Source: Isoetes taiwanensis (lineage: Eukaryota; Streptophyta; Lycopodiopsida; Isoetales; Isoetaceae). Taken from it: a stretch of 64,000 nt of DNA. Under the pieces are notes generated by a model, which was given only the letters and a program-made list of their open reading frames with translations, was not told where the DNA came from and ran no database searches. Shown piece after piece: positions 11,510 through 21,789 of this stretch (its first letter is position 1; the number at the start of each line of letters is the position of its first letter). The position numbers were made by a program, and so were the translations under genes. Location: contig JAJEKV010000114.1 of assembly GCA_021234155.1 (NCBI GenBank), forward strand, positions 635,654-699,653. The letters run 5' to 3'.

Positions 11510-12103
11510 TCATTTAAAGCCCCAATTTTTGAAACACGGGCTCTCCGAGAAATACCTTTCTCTTAGAGCCTCCGAAGTCTTTTTTCGTTTCCCGCATTCT
11601 TTCCTCGTAGCTTTTCTCATCCATTTGATCAAAGATTGAATCGATGTTAGATATATCGTTCGTTGGGTAATGTTTAAATTGATCGCATGAGGATCATTCT
11701 CGGGGCTCGCCTTATCCTCGTCATCGTCTCCCCAGCGCCCTGCCGACCATTTTTCGAGCTTATCCAGAAAGCCCTCGTAAATCGGGCAAGCACACTTTAC
11801 CCGGCTTTCGAAAGCAATACTCTTCTTTCCCTGCAGTAAGGCGACACGAGAAGCAGTACCTGCTGAGAAGAAATCAAGAACACAACCATCCTTCGACACA
11901 AGCTTGTCAACTAGGTAGTAGGCATATGATGTCTTCAACTGGCACTTCATCACGTGATCACCTTCCATTCGGAACAAACTTGTACCGGTTTTACCCGTGA
12001 AATATGTCCGCCATTTCTTCTTCATTTTCTCATCAATATCTTCGTCACCACCGGCGGGCATTGGTGGCAAGGGCGTCTTTCGTGGTGCATTGCTCATTGT
12101 CAA
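11510..12103 (-). pseudogene. DNA N4-C/N6-A methyltransferase-like, C-terminal half
   Basis: An open frame of 197 codons. Residues 74-101 hold CVLDFFSAGTAS followed by LLQGKKSIAFESR. This fits the AdoMet-binding motif I of amino-methyltransferases (LDPFxGSGTT...GRxxIGxE) and is preceded by a KTSYAYYLVDKLVS helix in the place of the usual 'KP..L...LI' segment. With motif I in the C-terminal half, the layout fits beta-class enzymes, in which the catalytic DPPY-type motif comes first. Positions of the second and third glycines are substituted, so activity is doubtful. The upstream frame at 12267-12599 has VFIDFRGFSALW where DPPY would be expected, without an intact DPPY. Role within the element is inferred; the family call needs a profile search. 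Confidence 0.5.
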
Positions 12104-12266
12104 ACGAAGCTCCAGCTCAGAGCATAATCGCGTTCACCACGGAGTCGCTTCGTTGATGCACATATGGGTGATGTAATATCGATATTCCTTCACCCTTTTT
12201 CTTGTTCACCCATCCCGCTCGTCATATGTACCTACGTAAATATGGGACCCGCCTTTGAATCTGTTT

Positions 12267-13190
12267 TTATCGTACAAGCACCGCAAATTTCGCAGACCGC
12301 ATCAGAATCACAAGGTGATAAATGTTAGCAGTTGTCATGCTGGATATTCTTGTGAAGAGTTCCATATATTTCTTGCACGTCCATAATGCAGAGAATCCTC
12401 TAAAGTCTATGAACACCATAGTAGCATTCTCAGACACTGGAGTGGAGGTGGGAATCCCTTCCTTTGTTACAGCATGCACAACATTTTTCTTCTCCTTGAT
12501 CTTGATAGCCTCTTCAGGTTTCAAAATCGATCTAATGGGTTCTAGAAATGCAACGGGCAAATTACCCACAACATGTTCCTTATTGTAATTGGCTTTCACG
12601 CATCAGATCCGAATCCGATATATCCGTAATCCGGGCCGTCCGTGGAAAGGGGAAAGTCGAAAGCAACTCCTCCCAAAAAGTGTAATCTTTTAAGCAGGCG
12701 GCGTGGAAGCGTATGACAAAATCTCTTCCGCATGAAGTCGAGGCTTCTAATATCAATGGCGCGCTGCTGGCAATTAAACCTGCCATGATATCCGCTTTGC
12801 ACCTTAACGTATGTCTTTCCTTCCAAAATCTCATCGAGTAGCTGAGAAGCCTCTGCATTAGACATGCCTCGAAGGTATCTTAACCAGGTTTTGTTGAAGA
12901 AGTCCTTCGAGGGCTTATCAGGAAAATCTCCATGCTCATCACAAAGCTTCTTGTTGACCCATCTGTTGGCCACTTCCATTAACTTTCTGAAAACCCGCTC
13001 CTCCATAAAAATAAATTGCTTCTCGTCCTTTAGCTCCTTCACCTTTAACGTTGTGGTAGCTATCTGCGGGAAGTCCTACAAAACAAATGGTTAGGAAAAT
13101 CGCGCCCCGCGATGTCTTTGAGCAAAGATATAAAAAATACCTTCCATGCTTTGAGGTGGTGGCGTACCAATGGGACCTTGAGGAGGACAA
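12267..13190 (-). pseudogene. spliced element ORF upstream of the methyltransferase-like domain
   Basis: A first exon ends at KVPLVRHHLKAWK (donor GTATTT near 13141). A 65-base intron ends TTGTTTTGTAG, and the next exon opens DFPQIATTTLKVKELKDEKQ and continues for about 150 codons to a TGA at about 12596. The following frame (12599 to 12267) is offset by one base and holds VVGNLPVAFLEPIRS and TMVFIDFRGFSALW. The clean intron shows this was a spliced plant-type transcript; the one-base offset suggests decay. It probably forms the N-terminal part of the methyltransferase-like protein. No independent family recognised. Confidence 0.4.
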
Positions 13191-13558
13191 CTATACGCTT
13201 TTTATGTTGATGCTTCGTAGTGTTGAAGCTTCTCTAACAATGGCTCTCTATATACGTTGTTAGCGATGACTTCATTGCAATGAATGCTCAACTCAATATA
13301 TTCTCTATATCGTCAAGTTTCGTTAAGCACTCTTGTTCTTTTCCTCGCGTAGGCTTTAGCAAACTCCATCTGCATTTCCAAGTTCTCCAACAAGACAAAG
13401 ATAGCGGTTGATTTTCGCACATATCTTGTGGTTACCAGATATTATCCAAAATTTCTTGCCCTTCAAGTCATCCTCTGTACTCCATGTGATCTTCTTCCTG
13501 AAATAATGTGCACTTGTAAGTCAGATGACCACAAACCAGAAATCATGAACAATAACAA

Positions 13559-13837
13559 TCACCGTAATGGGGTCGGAAGGGACAACATCACGGTGTGAGC
13601 ACCTCCGTGAGGATACGCCTTGAAACTCTTCACGAGAGTCACGACGTGGTCGTTTGAACGCATTCGATCGCGTGAGGTTAGCAGAGCTGGTTCGCAATCG
13701 AATATTGAAACCTTCATAAACCAGTTCACACCAAGCGGGTAGAACCGTTTGAATTGTTCAAGCTTCGTGCGGTTTGTTACGCCAATTTGCGTTCTTCTTG
13801 AGTTGAATTTTAGGTCCGCCGGCAGTTCGGGGAGCAA
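13559..13837 (-). pseudogene. element ORF, possibly ParB-like regulatory domain
   Basis: About 90 codons containing WFMKVSIFDCEPALLTSRDR and RMRSNDHVVTLVKSFKAYPH. The pattern (basic motif, then 'x-H-V-x-x-L-x-x-S-F-K') loosely recalls ParB-like domains that precede DNA methylases in some bacteria and phages, but this is a weak impression. A GT donor (GTGATT) near 13561 suggests splicing toward the next minus-strand exon. It shares strand and direction with the methyltransferase-like frames. Confidence 0.3.
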
Positions 13838-14129
13838 TAGGAAATGCTAGCCTCTTGGACGATCAGCACCGAGACGCGGAAGGGGGTGTTGGAAGAAGAA
13901 GGTTCTGCTATATCGGTATTGAGTTTGCCGAGTTTGATTTGAACTTTGGGATGGTAGAATCTTTAGGGGACGAGGGGGGAGCACAAATAGCCGAGGTTGA
14001 GGGGATTTATAATGGCAGATGGTTGGGCAAAGGGAAACAGGCTCAACGGAGAGGGCTACGGGTTCGGGAAGAGGCCTCTCGCTATAGATACTGAGCTTCA
14101 CATGTTTTTCTTTCGCTGAGCTCTTAACC

Positions 14130-14695
14130 AATTCGTGTCCATTACGGAAGGCATCTTCTCATCTCGTTTAGCTTTCGGTGCAATGCTAGATAATTTCTTA
14201 TCGCGGCCGCAAACCTTTTTCGCATGTCGAGAAGCCGACAATATATCCCCTTTGTCCGTTATTCCGCATGTAGACAGATTCGTGAGGGACTGCAGTACCC
14301 ACCGTATCCTTTTCGCGACCGGGTGAACATTCTTTCCGATGGCGGCTTGTTTAATTTGCTAGTCGCCATGAGCTTAGGGATCATAGTTTGTCCATTTAAG
14401 GACATACTCAATGAAGCGCAAATTCGGTGTCCTCTGTTTGCATATAATAGCGTCTTGGACATTTTTTTTGTTCCTTCCCACATAGCGATTGCAATTCCCA
14501 CTGTTGTATGTCATCGGCTTTCTTGCCGATCCCGAGGAACAAGCAGAGGTCTTTACTGATGCGGCCTTTCGCCCGTGGAATTGCACGTGCAATTTCTATA
14601 CACCACTTTCTTTCATTTGAAGGTGTGATGATCTTATTGGGTTCAACGTCCGACCGCTGATACAAATCCAGAGCCGCAAGTAAGAAGTGGGTCAA
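14130..14695 (-). pseudogene. element ORF, product unknown, frameshifted
   Basis: Two or three overlapping minus-strand frames keep protein-like sequence across stops: NKIITPSNERKWCIEIARAI and RISKDLCLFLGIGKKAD in one frame, then FIEYVLKWTNYDPKLMATS and SERMFTRSRKGYGGYCSPS in others. The switching points to single-base indels in a formerly continuous ORF. I recognise no family. It lies next to the palindrome-rich centre and would be first in the left-arm transcript. Confidence 0.35.
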
Positions 14696-14734
14696 GATTC
14701 CCTAATGCACAAGTTCTTCCGTAACATCAGCGGG

Positions 14735-16442
14735 GATCGCGTCGCGATCTTCAAGAGAGCGATTATCGCTGACCGCCGATCCTCATGAGTGATTCGTAAG
14801 ATCGCAGTCCGTTGCAGTGGTGAGTCAAGGAAGAAGATCGCGACCGCGATGTTGTTGACCACTCAACACGATCAGCCGTGGCCGCTACCGAAGCTATCAC
14901 AGGATCGCGGACGCGATCCCGCCCGGACATCGAAAGCGTGATCGCGACCGCCGATCCCGTTGAGTTCCGCACCTTCTAATGACTACATTACGTAAAAAGG
15001 TGAAGAGTCTAATTGAACATGCACTAGCGAAAAGAAATCGCCCGCGATCTTCTTGAGCCGAGGGGTTGGAACTAACCTTCTCTCGAGGTGGGCTTTTGGT
15101 GCCATGGATCGGCCGCGGAAGCTTTTAAAACGGGTTGATTTCGACCGTGGTGGAAGGCGAGGAGGAGGCTAAGGCCGGGAATCGCGAAGGCGCCGTCGAA
15201 ATCGCCGGGCGGAATGAAAGTCCAAGGGATCGCGAGAATAAATATCTTGGTCTGGGAAGCCGGATTAATTTAATCCAAGACGCGGCGGACCCGACACGCC
15301 ATAAATGGCAGCCATTAATAATGGCCGGCATTCATAAATACCCACTATTAATGCAGTACCGCATTAATGGACACACAAATTCAAATTCAAAAGTGTATGC
15401 GTAATAAAGTGCACCTCCAAATTCAAAAGTGTACGTAATAAAGGCCCCACGGAACCATAATTAAGACGCCTCTGGAGCGCGGTTGAAGGCCTGAAAGAGA
15501 CAATCGATTTCAAATTTTAAACCAATTTCAAGGCCGATGAAGAGGGCGGGATTTCCGATTTGTAATCGAGCAGTGGTGTTCGAAGGCGCCGTTCTTCTCG
15601 CCCCGGCGCCGTTGGGTTTTTTGAGGCTTCGACCTGCTCATCAGGCTATAGTGCTCATCTTGAAGGCCGCCTACTCTAAGCTTCTGAGGGGTACAAAATC
15701 CTAATGCCTTCTTGTGGTATCCGGCTAGAAGTTGTCAATTCGTGAGAGATTTTCGATTTGTTGTTTATGTATAGGTTATAATAGTGCCTTCACAACCATA
15801 ACAAGATAGGTTATCGAGGCCCAATTGAATTGTTTATTTCTGGGACTAATTGATAGTGAGGGAATATCACGGTAACACAATGGTTTCGCTAATGGTTACG
15901 CTAATGGTTACGCTCCCACTGTTCAATTCACGACGGATCTCCATTTTAATTAAGCGGCAGGCAATTTTTCGTTGTGGAAATAACAAATGCAATTAATATT
16001 CACATAGACATTTGATTTGCGAGACTTACTCAAGCATCTATTTTTGCTCGGGCCGACGACTGTTCGGATGTTCGGTGATGAAAGAATCATGACCGCTGCG
16101 TTCATCAGGAGCATAGCGATTACATAGCGCCGCTGAGATTACTTAATTAATCGCGATTCGCGATCTTTTCGAGGTAAGTTTAGTGGATAGGTGGTTTTAA
16201 ATGGTTAGTTAGATTAGACAAAGTTTCTAGGTAGATTTGAAGGATTGAAGGTCCACCATAGAGGTCGGATGGATCGCCGTCGCGATCTCCCTACTTTGCG
16301 ATTGTCTTGTATTTCCGCCATTTATACCCATGTGTTCAAGAGAACGCCTTCGCGATCTTCCCGAGGTATTATGTCGCCCCTTTGGGTCTTTGAGTACCGT
16401 GCATTTTTTCTTCTAATGAGGTCCAAGATCGCCATCGCGATG
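14735..16442. repeat. central cluster of GATCGC..GCGATC palindromes
   Basis: Examples: GATCGCGTCGCGATC at 14735-14749, GATCGCGACCGCGAT at 14836-14850, GATCGCGGACGCGATC at 14903-14918, GATCGCGACCGCCGATC at 14940-14956, an ATCGCCCGCGATC copy near 15038, a half site at 15228, TCGCGATTCGCGATC at 16151-16165, GATCGCCGTCGCGATC at 16272-16287, a half site at 16351 and GATCGCCATCGCGAT at 16427-16442. Several are followed by TTC plus a GAG 2-3 bases later. The cluster separates the two divergently oriented gene arms, so it may hold shared regulatory, binding or methylation sites (inference). Confidence 0.75.
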
Positions 16443-16791
16443 TTGACGAAGCGATGTTGACTTTTTTTCAGGATGGAAGCTCTACGATCTTTCTCACCGT
16501 TGGGGAAGAAGGTGGTCGAGGCAGAGTGCATAACTTCAAAAATCACCACAACGCCCCGTGCCGCATCTAATTGATAGTAGTTTCTCTAGTCGTTGTCTTT
16601 GATGGGCGATACCACCGCCCGCTTTCGTAAGCGGAATTGAACCACCTAGAGGAGGTCGTTGGTAGCTTCATTCTTTGGTCCAAAAGCGGCGTTCATGATG
16701 AAATCACTCCAAGACCGGATGTTAGCACACCACCGGTCGATCAAACGGATAAATTGGCAAGTTCCAAAGTAAACTCCCGCGGAAGGAAACA

Positions 16792-19165
16792 ATGAACCAA
16801 TTGAATTGCGGGGGATTTGGAGGGGATAAACTAGTGGAAAAGACATGTGAGTTCTTGCGACGAAAGTGCCGCAAACCGCTTATGCTACGTGTGTCATCGT
16901 TTTTCGCAGATCCAAACGATGCCGTATCTGACATGAAGTTGGGTGAAGCATGGATAGGGGTTTCTGTTATGAATTTGTTGCCAATGCCCGAGAAGATTTC
17001 TATGCTCTGTCAGGCTTGTGCAGAAATGCCACAGATGCATGACTTGGTGAGATGGCCAATAGCATTGGTTCTCGTTGACAGTATTCCAGTTTCTAGCCTA
17101 GTTACGGCCGTGAAGGAGACTGAGGTTGAGAAGGAAGCTTACGCCATCAGGCCGGAGGCTGGAGTAACAAAAAAAGACAATTACCACATGGTGAGCGGGA
17201 AGGCGAGAGGACGCCTTCGACCCAAAAAGGTGAAAGGAAAACCACACCGAAGCTATCTTGCAGTTCAGGTCCTCGATGTGCTGCTTGAAGAGATGTTGTG
17301 CTAATTTCACAGTTAAGGAGGTATCCGCCATGAGGACCTTCTACTGGAACATGAAAAGCTCTGAACGTACGACTTTTGCGTACAACATGCTAGATCTTTG
17401 TTCAGAGAATGGATGTGTGAAAAAGCTAATGCTGAACAACAGGGAAGTCTGTGTGAAGGCATGGCATAGTGCATACTGGTATCCCGGTTCTACATTTTAC
17501 AAATGGAGGAAGCTTTTTTATGGAAGGGCACGAGGATTGCGGAGCATGGAAACTCCGGGTCCATGAAGCCAAGGTCTCATACAACGGGTAGGAGGTGTCA
17601 GGCTATCTATGTACATAGATGAAAATCTTTGAAACTATGCCACACCGCTCAAAGGTTACGAGTGGGGGAACTAGAGAAAATGTGAAGAGATTACCTTCCA
17701 TCTTGACTAAAAAGGACATACATCAAGAGGTAGATATAACCCATTCACCGAGATGACAGAGGAAAACATGTTTCTCAATCGCCCTTCTTGTCAACATGGA
17801 AGGAGAACCACTCAGAGGTAGCAATCGCCAAAAGGATAGCATTTTCTAAGTGTAATACGTATTGTGATAAAGGAGAAACTTGCCAAGACTAGGGATCCGA
17901 GAGAAAGAAGAGAGCTCGCCGTGGGAAAGGAAATCTCACATGACATGACCCAACTTTCTGCCAGTAGAGTCTCTATCGGGTCGGAGAGCTTTGTCTCATC
18001 GATCTCCCCGAAAATGCCTTAACCATTATACATGATAAGATGGATTGAGAATAAGACGATGGTTCCTCGCCCGGAGAAGCTAGCAAAATCTGTATGGAGG
18101 GGTGAACGGTTGAAGGTGAGTCTTCTTGGTGCTCTCATGCATGGGCATGGTGTAGGTGCTTTGGGCCACTTCTCATTTGGACCTCGGCCGATGATTGAAT
18201 TTTCATGTGGGATCTTTAAATCATACCTTGAAAACACTAGAGAATCAATCTGGAGGACAACCGGGGTCATTTGAGAAATGAGATCATCAAGGAAGTCTTT
18301 GGGGTGGAGCAATCATGAACACGGAAGCCCTTAGGACAAAAATGGTGAATGGCTCTAGAAATGATTTTATGCCTCCTATCAAGGGCCCTTCGATACCGAA
18401 GAAGTTGCCTAGGAGGCTTTACTTGCAGCTAGACAATTGCTCAGGACAAAACAAGAACAGGTATCTTTTCTCTTACTTGTCATACTTGGTCTGGTTAGGT
18501 GTCTTCGATCAGGTGCAACTGGGATTCATGATGGTTGGACACACCCACGATGACATAGATGCCCTCTTTGGAAACTACTCTACTCTATTGAGAAGATCAG
18601 ATGCATTGACTATTCCGGAGCTTATGCAACTCTTGAGCGGTGTAGTTCAAAGTCTCCACGCCCTACCTTGTGTCCGAGGTTCCCAACTGGGAAAGAATTA
18701 GTGAAAGGTTTTATCCCCGATAAGAAGGACCGTTTATGTGGTCATTTGGAACCTCTACTCTTCAAGTTCGCATGAATGATGGATGGCCACTAATGTTCTA
18801 CAAGATGAGGCCAGGGCATAGGGAGTGGCTACCTGAAAAGGGAATTAAAATGTGGAAGGAGGATGCCCAAGGCTTACCTATGATTCCTAGAGGGTCACCT
18901 AAGGTCGTGCAGCCATATCAGAGCTTGACAGATATAGGTGCCTTGAGAGCTTCAATTGCCAAGTACATGATGCACTTTGGCAGCTATTTCTAGAGCCGGC
19001 GATAACTCATGGTCTAACACATATATGAATGAAGTTATTGACTCTTGGTCCACCTTGTTTCGAAAGTGCTTGGGGACGTTCAGCCCGGTAGAACTGTCAT
19101 TCAGATTTCGGCCCAAAGACGAGACAAACCGCATTAGAAAAACCCGACAACTTATTGGTGGATGA
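16792..19165 (+). pseudogene. DUF7869-like transposase-type protein, broken
   Basis: Coding sequence runs through several frames. 16792-17304 is open for 170 codons. The frame then shifts near 17290 to FTVKEVSAMRTFYWNMKS...REVCVKAWHSAYW, a cysteine/tryptophan region typical of this family. Around 17780-18050 the frame is lost at several points, including a KMDxxKT motif split by one extra base at about 18046. 18315-18701 holds the core: LPRRLYLQLDNCSGQNKNRY, FDQVQLGFMMVGHTHDDIDA and LLRRSDALTIPELMQLL. The acidic and histidine residues of QLDN and GHTHDDID would suit a metal-dependent nuclease (DDE-like) site. The C-terminal part (18736-18990) includes PLMFYKMRPGHREWLPEKG. Family name and DDE role are from memory and inference. 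Several frameshifts rule out a working protein. Confidence 0.65.
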
Positions 19166-19825
19166 ACACATTGGTGCATCTCATTATGTCGGGCCTTTCT
19201 CTCGGTAAACCCAAGAACCCCTGTTGAAATATTCGACCCCTACCAAGATGTGAAGAAAGGAATGCTCTTGCCGATCAAGGCCACATGATAACTGCCCGAC
19301 GTGGATGGCCTTTGCGGAAGAGGACCCAGTAGAGGACCCTAATCTCCCTCACTATGAAGAGGTGTTTGTTTCTTGGTTTGAGCCTGTTGCAAGAAAGGGT
19401 ACCTCATATGCAATGCAAGATAGGGATTCTTTGGAGCAAGAATTGGAGACAGAATCCTAATGACCCGCCACGCTACCAACATTTGAAAACGATAGACTAT
19501 GGTTGGGCGTAGGGACCAGGCGTTGGCGGCCCGGTGATCCCCATGAGTGTGGGGTCTCAGTTGCAAGAATTAGTGGCTAAAGAAGCTAACGACGAGGATG
19601 AGAACTCTTGAGGTATGCAATGCTCTTTTACATAATTACTATATCATACATGACATGCATCTTACAATAGACTAGTTATTATTCATTAGGCTTTGTGTTT
19701 TTCATCTCAACACAAGAGCTCTTACACTATACAATGCCAAACAGGTGATTCATTCATCTTCAGGATCTGTAGTAGTGATCCACGATATCTCATAGCTCAT
19801 CGCGCCGGAAGCCAAATCAGATGGA

Positions 19826-19990
19826 TCATAACACTAATTGACGCAGGGCAATGAATCTCGGCGCCAAAAGCTTTTCTTCGCGGTAGGGATCAAGAAGAAG
19901 ATGCCCGCCAAGGCAACCAACAAGATCTGCGTGGCTCATTGAGCACTTGATCGCCTCAATGTGGTGAATCGAAGAAGGCGAGAAATCCAT
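19826..19990 (-). CDS. small paralogous protein A (54 aa)
   Basis: ATG at 19990, stop at 19826. It contains HHIEAIKCSMSHADLVGCLG and LLLDPYREEKLLAPRF. The gene 600 bases to the right shares the spacing H-I-x3-K-C-x2-S-x2-D-L-x2-C...L-D-P, so the two are tandem paralogues and the pattern was under selection. A TATA box lies 36-45 bases upstream, giving a very short leader. The stop may be premature or a downstream exon may exist; sequence after it stays G+C-rich. No known family recognised. It lies inside the 10.2 kb TIR element, and its function is unknown. Confidence 0.5.
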   Translation of the reverse strand: MDFSPSSIHHIEAIKCSMSHADLVGCLGGHLLLDPYREEKLLAPRFIALRQLVL

Positions 19991-20025
19991 GGGGGATGAA
20001 TGAAATGTAGCCCCGAAGTGAGAAG

Positions 20026-20098
20026 CTTTTATAGTGAAGTGGAATGATTGAGGTGAATTATTGGGGTAGAGTTCACCATTATTGAACGTGTATCAGAC
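20026..20098 (-). promoter_or_regulatory. TATA promoter of small gene A
   Basis: On the minus strand ACTATAAAAG (20026-20035) sits in a block that also carries AATAATTCACCTCAAT and a TTCAATAATGG box. The same order and spacing recur at 20634-20700 before small gene B, while spacer bases differ, which marks it as a conserved promoter. Confidence 0.6.
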
Positions 20099-20460
20099 TG
20101 TTGTATACGTACAAGAATAATACTTATTTCATACTAGTATGCATTATGTTTGAAAACATGTTTGCTTGGATTTAATTTAGCTATGATTGAATTCAATGAC
20201 GACTTGCGTAAAAGTGGAGGTGGGATAGCACATCGTTACAATATACCTCGGTTAAGGCGTGATATTACATCCTTAATCGGAATGCTATTACATCCTTACT
20301 TAGTTATTAGGTACCCATGTCATTATTACATTATTAGCGTGTGCAGATTCACTTTCGTCATCAACATCAAAGCTCGTGGATGCCATTCAGCTCATAGATC
20401 TCCGATCAGGAAGCCAAGATAAATGTGGACTTTAACACGAAAGTGAGCTTCCCGCAAGCA

Positions 20461-20598
20461 CTAGCAGTGTCCATCAGCTTTAGATAAGAGCCATGGATCA
20501 AGCTTAACGCTATTTCTAGCGCATTCGCCCAGATCGTTGTAGCTCAAGTAACACTTGAAAGAGCGGATGTGCTCTGGACGAGGCATTGAGGAAGCCAT
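20461..20598 (-). CDS. small paralogous protein B (45 aa)
   Basis: ATG at 20598, stop at 20461. It contains EHIRSFKCYLSYNDLGECAR and KLDPWLLSKADGHC. It aligns without gaps to small protein A over about 30 residues, keeping H-I, K-C, S, D-L, C and L-D-P, while most other residues differ. That divergence with conserved spacing suggests an old duplication of a real protein or exon. Its own TATA block lies directly upstream. It could be a first exon of a longer spliced gene. No recognised family. Confidence 0.5.
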   Translation of the reverse strand: MASSMPRPEHIRSFKCYLSYNDLGECARNSVKLDPWLLSKADGHC

Positions 20599-20633
20599 AG
20601 AAGATGAATGGCCTCTACCCCCTCGTCAAGCCG

Positions 20634-20700
20634 TTTTTTTATAGTGAAGTAAAATTATTGATGTGAATTATTGGTGTACAATGTAGGGCCATTATTGAGC
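20634..20700 (-). promoter_or_regulatory. TATA promoter of small gene B
   Basis: On the minus strand ACTATAAAAA (20636-20645) is preceded by AATAATTCACATCAATAA and CTCAATAATGG. It is colinear with the promoter block of small gene A. Confidence 0.6.
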
Positions 20701-20703
20701 TTC

Positions 20704-20760
20704 TACGAGTATATGTGTATGTGTATGTATATGTGTATTTGTATGTATATGTGTATGTTA
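20704..20760. repeat. (GTAT/GT)n microsatellite
   Basis: About 57 bases of alternating GTATAT, GTGTAT and GTAT units, immediately inside the right part of the TIR element. Confidence 0.8.
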
Positions 20761-20852
20761 ATTACCTCATGTTTCTTGTGCTCGAGAAGTAGGTGAAAGT
20801 ATTCGTGCTAGAGCAAATTAGGTGTGCTTAAAATTCTCAAAATGGGCTTATT

Positions 20853-20878
20853 TTCTCCAATTAATGAAATCGTGCTTT
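20853..20878 (-). repeat. right terminal inverted repeat
   Basis: Reverse complement of the left TIR at 10634-10659 with two mismatches; outward of it the sequence continues TTATCATATC. Confidence 0.8.
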
Positions 20879-20950
20879 TTATCATATCTCTAAAGCATTT
20901 GCACAAGCAGCTTCCAAGCTAGAAAAGATTGGCTATGGTCTTAATCATAT

Positions 20951-21139
20951 GCCTGGAATGCGGTTATCTTGTCCAATGCAAAGCTTAAGCAAGGCCAAAC
21001 AGCTCTTGAACTGTATCAACAAATGCAAAATTCAGGGTGCTGGAATGATAAGCATGTTTATCTTGCCGCTGTTAGGTCCTGCACTTTGATGTCAGAGCTT
21101 CCACATGGCAGTAACCTCTATTCTAGTAAGAAGGACACC
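20951..21139 (+). pseudogene. pentatricopeptide repeat (PPR) protein fragment
   Basis: An open stretch of 63 codons reads AWNAVILSNAKLKQGQTALE, LYQQMQNSGCWNDKHVYLAA and VRSCTLMSELPHG. This matches the PPR pattern (WNxxIxxxxxxGxxxxALxLxxxMQxxGxxxDxxxxxxxLxxC), spanning about one and a half repeats of PLS-type plant PPR proteins, which act in organellar RNA editing and processing. No start, transit peptide or E/DYW domain is present. It begins 73 bases outside the right TIR of the 10.2 kb element. Confidence 0.7.
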
Positions 21140-21474
21140 GAATCTATTCAACGACTCTGCTTGGTTTTGCTGGGACCTCATGGCCTTGGCTGGCGGAGTA
21201 TCAGCCTATGGTGCAGAAATAGTGCATGGCCATGAAATAGTGCAGCCTATGGTGTTCGTGCAACATTGATTTGTGCCGGAGTTCTTAGACAAGAAAATAC
21301 ACTGACCACTGATGTGGGAGACACGGAATCTCCCATAATCTAAGGGCCCAGAAAGCACAATGAAAACCACAACTCTCGGTTCCTTAAACCAAAGAAGCCT
21401 AAACTTAGAAATAGCATAACCTAACAATAACGTCAAAAGCAAATATTCCTTTGTTAGAATGATATGGTATAACA

Positions 21475-21789
21475 TCAACACTTCCCCTCAACCATAATAT
21501 TTGTTACAACTGCTGCTACAGAAATAAGAAAAATAATAGGTACAAGTCTGCTACAGAAAGTAGAAATCAGATAATAAAACTTCTTTAGAGAAAATGGTTC
21601 CTTGTGCAAAAACTTCCCCTCAAACAGTTGGCCCTGGGATGAGATAGAGGTATCAACTGATACAAAATGCTCCCCCCTTAGGTTGTAGACCACATTCGTC
21701 ACTAGTCCCAGCTCTTTTGAGCTTTCAACGAATCTTCTTATTGGGAGAGGTAACGTGAGAATATCTGCAGACATATATTGAGTTCTCAA
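21475..21789 (-). pseudogene. Copia RNase H end, PPT and 3' LTR start
   Basis: The minus-strand frame contains QYMSADILTLPLPIRRF, resembling the Copia ADIxTKPLPxxxF motif with substitutions. The polypurine tract GTTGAGGGGAAG ends at 21481, followed directly by TGTTGATGTTATACC, the expected LTR start running leftward from 21480. The left LTR end was not located; no second LTR copy is evident. A decayed Copia 3' end. Confidence 0.6.

Larger units (their letters stand above)
10634..20878. mobile_element. 10.2 kb TIR element with methyltransferase-like and DUF7869-like genes
   Basis: The block is visibly richer in G+C than its surroundings and ends at matching inverted repeats (24 of 26 bases). 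From left to right: decayed minus-strand frames from about 10900 to 14700, including a methyltransferase-like ORF at 11510-12103; a centre rich in GATCGC..GCGATC palindromes (14735-16442); a plus-strand DUF7869-like transposase pseudogene (16792-19165); and two small paralogous minus-strand genes (19826-20598). Further possible minus-strand coding lies at 10913-11254 and 11166-11453 with no family match. No clean target duplication is visible: the left flank ends TTT and the right flank starts TTA. Many frameshifts and stops show an inactive copy. The superfamily is not assigned. Confidence 0.7.

Noticed and set aside
14735-16442. CRISPR-like array from the repeated GATCGCG motifs
   Set aside because: Spacing is irregular, repeats are short and palindromic, and the setting is a plant nuclear transposon without cas genes.
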